From: Trema orientale
Taxonomy: Eukaryota > Streptophyta > Magnoliopsida > Rosales > Cannabaceae
Direction: 5' to 3'
NCBI GenBank assembly: GCA_002914845.1
Contig: JXTC01000203.1
Span: 78,029-142,028, forward strand
DNA length: 64,000 nucleotides
Below are positions 1 through 10,877 of the stretch, piece by piece; within the stretch, counting starts at the first letter, position 1; each line of letters opens with the position of its first letter. The notes beneath the pieces are model-generated. The model did not search any database. It was not told the DNA's origin and saw nothing but the letters and a program-made list of their open reading frames with translations. The position numbers were made by a program, and so were the translations under genes.

Positions 1-609
1 AAAAAGAGATTTTATCAGCCGTCAAAAAATGGATTATATGGTGAAAAACTCTTATGGTTTATATCTAAGAGGATGCCAACTACATACTCCGAATTCAAAG
101 CCAAAGCTCAAGAATATATTGGAGCAGATGAGTATATGAGAGGACGGATGAAGAACAACCTACCTTAGGAAAATAAGAAGGATGGCAAGAGAAAGGACGA
201 AGGAACTAGCTCTAAAGGACCCGAGCAAAAGAAGGGAAAGCAAGCTGCTTCAATGGAGCCAAATACGTTCAAACCTTTCACTAGTAAATTTTAATCATAT
301 ACTCAGCTTGATACCCCTCGAGAGCAAATCCTCTTGCAGATTGAGAAAAAGAACTTGTTAAAGTTTCCCGAATCAATGAAGGCCCCTCCCGAGAAAAGAA
401 ATATGAACAAATATTGTAAATTCCATCGCGACCGAGGTCATGACACATCAGAGTATTTTCAACTCAAGCAGCAAATTGAGACTCTAATCCAAGAGGGATA
501 TCTTCAAGAATATATTAGCAGAGTAGTTGCCAACAACAAAGAAACTACCAATCAAGCCCCTCAAAATGCGGCTCCGGCCCAACAAAAAATAGGGGATAGC
601 CAAGGTTAA
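1..609 (+). pseudogene. Retrotransposon gag C-terminal part (decayed)
   Basis: One frame from base 3 reads through residues like YSEFKAKAQEYI and a lysine-rich stretch, then a CCHC-like block near 412-450 (KYCKFHRDRGHDTSEY). Tat gag proteins usually have a final cysteine where this copy has tyrosine, a change explained by one G-to-A transition. In-frame stops fall at about 168 (TAG), 292 (TAA) and 607 (TAA). Each is one C-to-T step from a glutamine codon. The N-terminal part of gag is outside the window. The product would have been the capsid/nucleocapsid of the particle. Confidence 0.75.
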
Positions 610-662
610 CAAGATAAAGCAAGACCTCCCCATGAGATACGCACCATATCAGGGGGGGACAT

Positions 663-1420
663 GTGATCAGTGACACAACCAAGGCACGTAAGGAATATGT
701 TCGCCAAGCTCGAGAAGTTCGATACGATCATCAAATCAACATGGCCGAGTATGTCGCGAAATTATCGAAATTAGAAAACCCAACTATTTCATTCACTGAG
801 GAAGAAGCTAAGCGACTTATTCACCCTCACAATGATACACTTGTAGTCACCTTGCCAGTTGCTAATGGGCGAGTCTTCAGAATTTTGGTTGACACCGAGA
901 GTTCAGCCGATATCTTGTTTGCATCAGCTTATAAAAGGATGATTTGGAGGTGCTACCTTGCGACCTATCAATACCCCACTTTATGATTTCGCTGGCGAGT
1001 GTGTCCAAGCAGAAAGAGTGATCAACCTCCCGATAACTTTCGGAGAAGAGCCGAGCCAAATAACACACATGGTAGATTTCCTAGTTGTAGACCAGAGGTC
1101 GGCATATAATGCGATTATAGGTCGACCAACCTTAAACGCAATTCGTGCTATAGTATCCACCTACCATTTGATGATGAAATTTCTAGTAGGAATGGGGGTT
1201 GGGATTGTCAAGGGAGCTCAGACTTCAGCAAGGGAATGTTATGAGATGGCCACCAAAGCTAGTCAGAAATCCGAGATGGTCTCCACCATATATCAAGTAG
1301 ACCAGATAGAGCCACATCCATCAGAACTTGTCAAACATTTTGGCGACCTTGATCCAAGGGAAGACTATCAAGAAAAAAGAGGAACGCCCGTTAAGGATTT
1401 GGAATTTATTTCGATAGATT
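663..1420 (+). pseudogene. Retroelement aspartic protease region (decayed)
   Basis: The frame from 663 contains the pepsin-like active-site region as LVDTESSADIL near 884-916. The family has DTG here, so the catalytic motif is damaged by a G-to-A change to DTE. A one-base deletion near 940-948 moves the reading into the next frame, which continues as GGATLRPINTPLY and reaches the C-terminal flap-side motif AIIGRPTLN near 1110-1136. That motif is typical of gypsy-type proteases in plants. The region would have cleaved the Gag-Pol polyprotein. It cannot be functional as read. Confidence 0.75.
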
Positions 1421-2400
1421 ATCAGCACCCTGATCGAATGGTCCAAATAGGATCTAGATCACCATCAGACCTCCGGGCTCTCCTTGTTGAATTCTTGAAG
1501 GAATATAAAGATGTTTTCGCACGGTCCCATGAGGACATGCCGGGGATTGACCCTGAAATAATAGTCCACCGACTCAAAGTAGACCCATTCCACAAACCAG
1601 TGATACAAAAACGAAGGAAGTTCAATCTAGAAAGATATAAAGCAATTAACAAAGAAATCGACAAGTTGTTAAAGGCAGAATTTATCAGAGAAGCATACTA
1701 CCCAGAGTGGTTAGCCAATGTTGTGCTCATCAAAAAAGCAAATGGGAAATGGAGGATATGCATAAACTTCACAGACCTTAACAAGGCATGTCCTAAGGAT
1801 TCGTTTCCATTACCCCGGATTGCTTAACTTGTAGATCCAACAGCCGAACATGAACTTTTAAGCTTCATGGATGCCTACTCAGGTTATAATCAGATCCGAA
1901 TGCGCCCAACCGATCAAGATAAAACCACCTTCACAACTGACAGAGGCTTATATTACTACATTGTGATGCCTTTTAGACTCAAGAATGCTAGAGCTACGTA
2001 TCAGCGATTAGCAAATACAATGTTTGCAAAGTAGATAGGGAAGACCATGGAAGTGTACGTAGATGATATGTTGGTCAAAAGCTTGAAAAAGGAAGACCAC
2101 ATAGAAAATTTAAGAGAAATCTTCGAAATTTTGCGAAAGTACAAAATAAGGCTTAACCCAGTAAAGTGCGCATTCGGGGTTGGCTCAGGAAAATTTTTAG
2201 GATCCATAGTTAACCATCGTGGAATTGAAGCAAATCCAACAAAAGTACAAGCAATACTCGATTTAAAATCACCTCGGACTACAAAAGAAATTCGAAAATT
2301 GGCAGGCATGGTTATAGCTCTAAGTCAATTTGTAGCCCGCTCAACTGATAAATGTCGTCCATTCTTTCAAGCATTAAGGGATGGGAAGAATCTTATATGG
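1421..2400 (+). pseudogene. Reverse transcriptase domain (decayed)
   Basis: After a linker the frame shows the fingers region (VHRLKVDPFHKPV, about 1564-1602), the motif WLANVVLIKKANGKWR (near 1709-1756) and the DLNKACPKDSFPLPRI block (near 1777-1824). It then has MDAYSGYNQIRM (near 1868-1903) and the catalytic YVDDML motif (near 2056-2073). All are hallmarks of plant Ty3/gypsy RT. In-frame stops at about 1825 (TAA, where the family has Gln) and 2035 (TAG, where the family has Gln) break the frame. The catalytic aspartates themselves are kept. Confidence 0.9.
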
Positions 2401-3160
2401 GTAGATGATGTGAATGTGCTTTTCAAAAGATTAAAGGATATTTGGAATCTATGCCTAAGTTGTCGAAACAAAAATTGGGAGAAGACTTAACATTGTACTT
2501 AGCTATATCCGAATATGCAGTCAGTGTCATCCTCATAAGAGAAGAAGAAAAAATCCAATCTCCCATTTATTATGTGAGCAAGGCATTCCAAGGTACTGAG
2601 AGTCACTACCCTGAAATTGAAAATTAGCCCTCACCTTAATCACCACAGCAAGGAAGTTGCGCCCTTATTTTCAAGCACATACGATTCTTGTCCCGACTAA
2701 TCACCCATTAACACAAGTTCTCCAAAAGCCTAATGTCTCCGGACGACTCACAAAGTGGGCCATCGAGCTCGGTGAATTTGAAATCAACTTTATGCCATGG
2801 ATGGCAATGAAGGGCCAAGCTTTGGTAGATTTTATAGCCGAATTAACTTACCTTACCAAGGTAACAGACAAGCCCAACTTACCAAGTGCGTCAACAATGA
2901 TTGATCGTATCATTCCTCCCGAGCCAACTGATCTCACTCTTGTCTGGCAACTACATATTGATGGAGCAACCAATTCTAGTAGGAGTGGAGCTGGACTTGT
3001 CTTAAAAAATCCAGGTGGAGATAAAATTAGCTACGTCTTAAAGTTTGGTTTCAACATCATAAACAATGAGGCGGAATATGAGACATTATTGGCGGGCATT
3101 ATGTTGGCAAAAGATCTAAATATCGAACACCTGTATATTTTCAGCGACTCCTAACTGATA
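2400..3160 (+). pseudogene. Tandem RNase H domains (gypsy RNase H plus a second 'archaeal-type' RNase H)
   Basis: The first RNase H reads LTLYLAISEYAVSVILIREE near 2485-2545 and continues after a one-base loss near 2622 as RKLRPYFQAHTILVPTNHPL. A one-base loss near 2433 joins it imperfectly to RT. The second RNase H begins near 2940 as LVWQLHIDGATNSSRSGAG, with an acidic residue of the catalytic set in HIDGA and another in NNEAEYETLLAG, then LYIFSDS before a TAA at 3152. A second, acquired RNase H of this kind is known for the Tat lineage and is the main reason for that assignment. Confidence 0.8.
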
Positions 3161-4659
3161 GTGAACCAGGTCTTGGAGGAGTTCCAAGCAAAAGAAGAAA
3201 ACATGGCAGCTTACTTGGTCAAGGCAAAAGAAGTGCTTAGAGACTTGAAGTGGTATAAGATAACTCAGATTCCAAGGGTAGAAAACTCTAATGCAGATGG
3301 CTTAGCTAGGCTTGCGTCTGGGCTTGGGAATGATATGCTAGGACAGGTACTAATAGAATATTTGGCTATGCCAAGTATTACAACCCTCGAAATTGTCTCA
3401 TGTTTTAATGAACAACAAATTTCTTGGATCAATCCTATCAAGGATTTCTTAGTAATAGGAGAACTTCCTAAAGACAAGAACGAGGCAAGAAGAATCAGGT
3501 ACCAAGCAAATCGATATTTGATCATAAATGGTAGACTGTATAAAAAAGGATAATCACTTCCCTATTTAAGATGCTTACACCCAGACGAAGCTGATTATGT
3601 AATGAAGGAGATTCACGAGGAGGCGTGTGGCAATCATTCTAGCGGTTGAACACTCGCTCTAAAAGTGCTACGCCAAGGATATTACTGGCCCACTATGAAA
3701 AAGGATTGTAATAACTTTGTCCAATATTGCGATAAATGTCAAAGGTTTGCCAAAGTTTCAAAACAACCACCAGAGCCTTTAACTAGTATAATTAGTCCAT
3801 AGCCATTCGCTAAATGGGGAATTGACATTATTGGGCCTCTCCCTCTTGCCTGAGCTCAGGCAAAATTTGCCATTGTAGCGACAGATTATTTTACCAAATA
3901 GGTCGAGGTTAGACCCATGGCAAAAATAACTGAGGCAAACTATACCAACTTTATATATAAAAATATCATTTGTCATTTTGGCATCCCTCATTCCATAGTC
4001 ACCGATAATGCTAAGTAGTTTGACAATCCGAAACTAAAAGATATGTGTGAAAAATTGGGGATCCACAAATCATTCTCCACATTAGGTCATCCACAAGCCA
4101 ATGGCCAGGTTGAAGCCACGAACAAAACCATCAAGGAAAATATCAAAAAAAAGTTGGAGAGATTCAAAAGTGCATGGTAGACGAGCTCTCCAAAGTGCTT
4201 TGGGCATACAGAACAACAAGCCGAACCGCGACAGGCGAAACTGCTTACTCTTTAACATTCGGTACTGAGGTTGTGATCCCAGCCGAGGTCGGTCTCCCTA
4301 GTTATCGAGTGGAGGCATACAAAGAAGATGAAAATGGAGAAGAGCTTTTGGTCAACCTCGACCTTCTTGAGGAAAAGAGAGATGATGCATTGATACGATT
4401 GACTGCCCAAAAAGAAGTGGTAGCTAGGTACTATAACTCACGTGTAAAGGGAAGAAAGTTTATTCTGGGTGACTTAGTATTGAGAAAATCTTTTCCTAAC
4501 ACCCAAGAACCAGGAGTTGGCGTATTCGGTCCAAACTGGGAAGGCCCATATAAGGTGACGAAAATTGTTCGACCAGGTATCTACGAGTTCGAAGATATGG
4601 GCAGTAGACCCTTGTTGCATGCTTGGAATGCTGAACATCTGAAGAAATACTATCAATAA
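3161..4659 (+). pseudogene. Integrase region (decayed)
   Basis: After the RNase H/integrase linker the zinc-binding block appears as IHEEACGNH and CDKCQRF (near 3610-3750), then the catalytic core with WGIDIIGPLP, VATDYFTK and the HFGIPHSIVTDNA segment. It ends with STLGHPQANGQVEATNK (near 4078-4128). The C-terminal part 4174-4659 is open for 161 codons and shows VLWAYRTTSRTATGETAYSL and the GPYKV chromo-like tail region. Stops interrupt at about 3551, 3649, 3800, 3852, 3898 and 4015, and a one-base deletion occurs near 4177. Most stops fit a single C-to-T or G-to-A change. Confidence 0.9.
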
Positions 4660-5740
4660 AGAACTTAGTTTTTTTTTTACATTTCCACCAAAAGTTGTAT
4701 TCCTCTTGGGGAATTATATTAATGAAAGCAATTTATGCACTTCTACTATTATCTATTTCCTTCCAAAAACTTTTTAAGTATTTAAAAGGAAATGAGGGGG
4801 TAAGAAAATAACAAGATACTCGAAGCCTCACATATTTTACTTGTATATATTTTGTTTGCTTTTGCCCTTTTGCCCATTACTTAGCTTAACTGTCAAAAGT
4901 AAACTTTAGTGATCTCTAGGTCTGTAAAGTAGTAAATAATAGATTCTGATTTCAAGATGTGTATCTCACTAATGCATACACAAGACCGTCGTTCTCGAAT
5001 AGGTCTTAGTAGTTGATTATTGGACAATCACCCGCAAACAATAATCTATTTGGATTCAGTCTCCAGACTAAATAGTTATTTAAAAAATTACAATTCTATG
5101 CTAAGAAAGATAGCGTTTGATGGACCCTCGAGTCTAATTTCGAAACCTAAACTATTATGCTAAAAAAGAGTGTCACTCTCATAAAGTAGAAATATAAGTA
5201 CAAATTAAAATTAATCAATATAACTATGGAAATTCATACGCTCATTTCGAGACAAAGTTTGGTTATCCACTTCAAAGTATAAGTATAAAGTCATCAAAAG
5301 AAAAGCAACAAAATGAGTTCAATCTAGCCAGAAATAGAATAAAAATATGAAGCCCACGTAGGGGTAAATTAATCATCTAATAGAAAGGGATATTGAGGAA
5401 GAATAACAAAACACTAAGAAATAAAGGACAAATAAAATCAGCTATGTCATCTGAGATGATCACCATCATCCTATCCTTCATGAGATGTCCCTACCACATC
5501 CGTAGTTGGACCGCCTGGAACGACCTCGACTCTTGTATAACCCTGCTCGGTAGTCACCCCGTCAATCACTGCTTGATCTTATTGAAGCCCAACCTCATCA
5601 TCATGGAGAACTTCAATAGGAGATCTTAATGTCCCCACAGCAGATGTTGAGTCTTCCTCAAGATTATATATGGACAAGTCGATCTCTAGATAACGCGACT
5701 TTACTTCATCTTTGAAACTATGAGAACCATGAATGACTGA
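4660..5740. other. Non-coding spacer of the Tat element between integrase and antisense frame
   Basis: No domain is recognisable on either strand. A short open frame on + (5393-5629) has no family resemblance that I can see. The stretch is AT-rich and sits where Tat elements carry a long untranslated region after pol. Confidence 0.5.
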
Positions 5741-8228
5741 TTACTTATAAAGCTCCGAGGTATTGAACTCTTGAAACCAAGCCTCTATGGCTTCGTTGAT
5801 AGCGACTTGACAAGCATCTTCAATATCTTTAGCATGAGAAGTTTTAAGCCCTTCCACTTCTTGAGCTGATATCTTATATTGATGCTTAAGGATAGATAAC
5901 TCTCTCTCTTTTTCTTGTAAAAGAGCTTCATTCTTCTTAAGCTTTCCAATAGCTTCATTAAGCTTAGCATCAGTCACGCTTAACTTTTCATTGAAAGAGT
6001 GTTCAATATCACGCAAGCGTTTGTTCTCCTTTTTCATTTCTAAAGAATAGCGAAGGGCCCAATCCAGATCAGCAGAAGCCTATCAAAAGAAGAATGAGAA
6101 AAGTTGAAATGTACAAAGTGAGAACAAGCTTATTGGGAAAATCAAAAGAGTATGGAAGTATATATTCAACTAAAACTTACTTCACAAATTTTGTTGTAAG
6201 CATTTACTGTTAAGTCAGGAATCGACAAGCTAGATTGTCTCACATAAGACTCTTCTGGCACACAATGACAAAAACGATTAATTATTGGAGCATAATATTT
6301 TCGGTTGGTTGCCTCATCAATGTGCCCAACATTACGATCACGACTAGATGCTCTCTTTTCTTTATCCTTAAGCTGTTTACGTTTCTTGAAATCATGAGGG
6401 AAAGCAATAGGTGAAGGAGGAGCCCTGGTTGAAACAACATTTGTCGGCTCATGATTTGTCTAACCTGGTTCTCGAGAATAATTATTTCTCCTTCTTGAGT
6501 TGGAACCATGTCTTCCTCACATCACCTCGCGAAAAGCCTCTTTATTACTTGGAGGAAGATTCACCTTAAATCTCTTAGGGTCCAAAGGAAGCCTTCTCGA
6601 CCTATCTGGAGCCATATCTGTACAATAAATAAGATTTGGTTAAAAGAATTTCCTCTGAAAAAACATAATATCTATATATATGTGTGTGTATGTGTATATG
6701 TGCACATAAGATATTATAGCAATAAAATCCAAGTCCTTTGTATCACCTAAGGAGGAACTCTCTATAATTTGAACTCCACTGAAACACTCTAAACCCGTCG
6801 GAGTTTAAGACGGGATGTCAACAGATAAAGGAAAAGAATTTGTAGAAGTACGGAGTAGAATGCTCAACCCAGAAAACTCATCCCCAAACTCAACATCATC
6901 AATGACCTCAATTCCATTTGTTGGCACAATGTTACCATTGGACTCGTGCTCAATCTCAAGTGCCATAATTTCAGACGAGTTAGGATTCGCAGCAACGTGT
7001 GCTTCAAACTCTATACAGTTCTTGAGTGGAAATCAACCTACGTACGCAAGAACATTAGGTTGCAAGAGATACTTTACGTCTTTTGACATGTTCTCAAGAT
7101 CTCTAATACGAGTGACACGTTCGTAAGCAGCATTGCTCAAAGAATCCAAAGATGAGATCTAATAGTTGGGATGTCTAAAATCAGTTGGGATTTGAAGAGA
7201 ATCAAAAGAAGAATGACCAGTTGAACTCTTGATTTCTCCCGAGGTAAAAAACCATTCATTCTTCCAACCTTTACTCAAGTCTGATTGGCTAATGACAGAG
7301 TCTCCATGTCTGATTGGCTAATGACAGAGTCTCCATCCAAAGATTGAAGATAGTAAAAACTAGGCATTTTTGGAGATCTCTTGAGTGTGTATCGAGCTTT
7401 GAATTCCTCTAAAGAAAGGTCAAGAAATTGATGTGTGCAATGCAATACCTATTGCCCGATCAAATGTTGGTACGAATTTGGGTTTAACTGGCCTGGTGCT
7501 AAGTTAAAGTCAGTAAGAGCTTCCTTAATAAAAGGATGGAGTGGAAGACGCAAGCCATTATGGAAGAAGTCTACAAATAATGTGACGTGCCCTGGTAGAG
7601 GTTTACTTGGTAATTCTCCCTCAGCGGGAGGACATCTGCGGATAGAGTCCAGTATACTATAAGTATCCCTAAGCAACTGAATATGCACCTCTTTCACTTT
7701 CGAAGTTATGCCATCTATCTAGAAAGGTTGAACAGGAATAGCAGTTGCTCGACCAGCTTCACCTTCAATTTCATCTCGGACACGACCACAACTGCGACCG
7801 CGGCCACGCTTTCCACTTAGAATAGCTCGTGTCTGCCTCCCCTTCGACAATTTTTTACTTGGTCCAGCCTCTAGTTATTTACCTTAGCCTTGGTGCTCAC
7901 AACCCATCGAGGGAGAAGAAGACGATGATTCAGAAGTATCAGAAGATTCAGTCATACCCACGATATGAGATGATCGAGTAGCCTGACCGTCAGGACAGTT
8001 TAAATTTGGAAGCTGAATTGACTCCTCAAGATGAGCTTCGTGCTCTACCAACTTAAAAGAATTTAAGCACTCAGAAGGGTTGTTGATTGAAGGAAAAGGT
8101 TAAAGCTCAGCAAGACTTTGACTCAAAGGCGACTCTATGCCTGAGCTAAAATATTCCACGTTAGAATTTGACGAGAAGGTAGCATCCGTATCTAGTTCGT
8201 CCCAAGAAACTGTGTAACTAGCACTCAT
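5741..8228 (-). pseudogene. Antisense additional reading frame of the Tat element ('putative gypsy-type transposon' domain)
   Basis: On the - strand, starting near 8228 (MSASYTVSWDEL), a frame can be followed through acidic Ser-rich sequence to a block at 7697-7449 containing PLPGHVTLFVDFFHNGLRLPLHPF and LAPGQLNPN. This resembles the plant Pfam family for putative gypsy-type transposon proteins (Transposase_28, PF04195), from memory. Further on, 6509-6282 is Lys/Arg-rich and 6037-5741 is a coiled coil (KKENKRLRDIEHSFNEKL and following). The frame has several stops (for example at about 8101, 7884, 7876, 7720 and 7160), again mostly CAA/CAG-to-TAA/TAG, and may once have had introns. Function is unknown. 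It is read opposite to gag-pol. Confidence 0.65.
7281..7338. repeat. 29-bp perfect tandem duplication
   Basis: The unit beginning CTGATTGGCTAATGACAGAG occurs at 7281 and again at 7310, period 29. As 29 is not a multiple of three, it shifts the frame of the antisense coding remnant it lies in. Confidence 0.9.
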
Positions 8229-8809
8229 GGTTCTAATAAAACAAAGTTCGAGTAGAACTTGATTTACAAAACAAAAATACCAAGTGTGATTAGAAACTAA
8301 AGATAAGGGACTCACCAGATATGCTTAGCAAGGGAGAAGTTATGACGTCCAGAGAATACAAAGGGGATCCAAAGCCTGTTGAAACCTGAAAGTCCACTAA
8401 AAGAAAAATAGAATAACTCAGCAATGTATAGAATTGGCGCTTTTTTAGATAAAGTTCAAAATATAGAAGACAAAGTGTTGAAGATACATCACTGAGAGAT
8501 TGGCTCGGCAAAGCCTAACTGAGCCAATATCCAAGCTCTGTTATAAAGAAATCAGCTCAACCAAGCCTGACCAAACCAACGTCCAAGTTGTATACAGAAA
8601 TGATCGGCTCCGGTTAATGTAACTAAGTCGACATTGAAGCTAAGAGTGCCAAAGAATCAGCTTGCTCAAACATAGCTATTCCAGAGCTAAATCTCTATGT
8701 TGATTGTTGGATGATATGTTGCTAAGTTAATTGTTGGAAGACATATTGTTATGAATACATCACCACTCGACTAACCCAGCCAAGCCACAAACCCAGCTGC
8801 AAAAAGTTC

Positions 8810-9240
8810 TTCATGCTCTAAGATGACGCCGCACCTGAGCTATAATCATCAAGCTCAAGGGTGATACCGCACCTAGGCTATATAAGGTCTGTCATGCTCA
8901 AGGCTGACGCTGCACCTGAGCTGCTAAAGGTCTGATATGCTTAAGGGTGACGCCGCACCCGAGCCGCTAAAGATCTGTCACGCTCGAGGGTGACGCCATA
9001 CCTGAGCTGCTAAAGTTTTGTTATATTCAAGGGTGACGCCGCACTCGAGCCGCTAAAAAAGGTCTGTTATACTTGAGGGTAAAGCTGCACCCGAGTTGCT
9101 AAAAGTCTGTCATACTCAAGAATGACGCCGCACCCAAGCCGCTAAAGATCCATCATGCTCAAGGTGACGCCGCACCCGAGCTATTAGAGGTGTTTCGTGC
9201 CCAAGGGTGACACTACACCCGGGCTACAATAGAATGATTT
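8810..9240. repeat. Tandem array, about 10 copies of a ~43-bp unit
   Basis: The core TGACGCCGCACC(C/T)GAGC recurs at about 8824, 8861 (as TGATACC), 8904, 8948, 8991, 9034, 9080, 9123, 9164 and 9208. Spacing is mostly 43-44 bp (range 37-46). Each unit also carries CTAAAGGTCTGTCATGCTCA-like sequence. The array lies between the antisense frame and the LTR, the position where some Tat elements (Retand is the named case) carry amplified tandem repeats. Confidence 0.9.
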
Positions 9241-10546
9241 TCTCTTTTTCACAGTCCATAAAATACCGTACCAAGGGATTGGGCTAAAGAAAATCATAAA
9301 GGTTAGCTAAAACAAACGAAAAGTTGAAATTAAAAGCTCACCATAAAAATCACGTCAAATAGGTCCCAGTGGAAATAGCAAATCCTTTACACAAGCAACT
9401 GCATAAGGAGGTTCAGATTTATATACATGGATGTATACATATACACTCATATATATTGAAAGACACAGCAAAAAAAAAAACAAAAAAAAAGAGTGCTAAA
9501 TATGCCTATAAACACATAAGCAGAAGGAATAAGCTTACAAAAATGATGAGGGTTTTTACACATGTCGCTCTAAACCCACTGGTTCTTTCCTATACATTCA
9601 CCAAATTATTATCACTCCGTTTCATGCTTTCAAGCCAAAATACTAGATTATCCAAACTCCTTAATGAAACAAACTTCACTATTATCTCTTTTTTTTTTAT
9701 GTCCGATAATGCCAAAAGAAAAACCAATATAGCTTCTTACCACAAATTGTTTCCAAATCTAAAAGACTAGTGATCGTAAACAACAACACAAAAAAGTCAA
9801 AGCTATTTCATTCCTTAAGTTCACAAATATCTCTTGTCTTCTCTTATACCCATTTAAGCCATATATATTCCATATACTTATATGAGAAACTTATATGTAT
9901 AAGTATACTAGTCTAAAAAAGCCTTGTTTTGGCTAGATGAAAACCCACTAACAAAGAGGACAACGGGAATACAAAGGGAGATATATATATATATATGAAC
10001 GAAGCTTAAGCAAGAGTGAGGTAAAAAGAAGGAAAAGTCACCATCACAAGATTAACAAGAGGAGCTTACTTAAACTTTAAAGATCAACGGAGAAAGCTCC
10101 TGAATCTCACAAACAACTGAGGACAATCGTCGGTTGTGTGAAGAAATAAATGATTGAGAAAGGAAGTTCTCTCTGGAGGTTTAGCCCTTAACAATAAAAG
10201 AGTGAAAATGGTCTTTTAAAGACAATGAGGGTGAAGAACTCGGAACCAAGAAAAAGAATTTTTAGCCTTAAGAATTGGTGTGAAATCCGGATTTGAATTG
10301 TACCGATACATATTTCATTGGCATTAGATAAAATCACGTTTTAAGACCTGGACTCCTATGTAATACCCATGAGCATGTATAAGACAAAATATACATGAGA
10401 TGCAATTCAGAAAAGAAAAAAAAAACGATTGTTGCAGTGCCTAATGTTGGTACATGATAGCTGCCAAATGGTACATAGACATACTATATCGTACAAAGCA
10501 ATGGCTACAAGGCTAATAAAAAAAGGGGGGGAGGGGTCAAAAGTCA
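9241..10546. other. Non-coding 3' untranslated part of the Tat element with candidate polypurine tract
   Basis: No gene is seen. The stretch is A-rich and has AT dinucleotide runs near 9981-9996. The purine run at about 10516-10536 (A7 followed by G7 and AGGGG) is the best candidate for the polypurine tract that primes plus-strand synthesis just upstream of the 3' LTR. The match to a tract plus LTR border is suggestive, not proved. Confidence 0.45.
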
Positions 10547-10877
10547 TGTCAAAAACGTGGGAAGATAAGACAGTATTGGCACTATAGCAACTTCATGATA
10601 TCTTTATATGCATAAATTATTATATATTCATGTAGGAGGACGTACTACTATTTTGTATACGTGTATATACAAAAGTTGAGACACGGGTAAAGGACAAAAA
10701 ATCTTTACCATTGGGCCTAGAGTCTTATTCATATATGTATATATATTTGTTATATATATCTAATCCATAATTTTATGTAAGAAATCTACTACAAGAAAGC
10801 TACTGCGATTAGCTCGGCTCAGCATCTCCGGATTTTCTTGAGCCGACCTTAGTCACAAGTAAATTATTATGACCAGC

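Noticed and set aside
8810..9240. Regular repeats that could suggest a CRISPR-like array
   Set aside because: The units are directly adjacent and diverged, with no unique spacers, in a plant retrotransposon. It is an ordinary tandem repeat.
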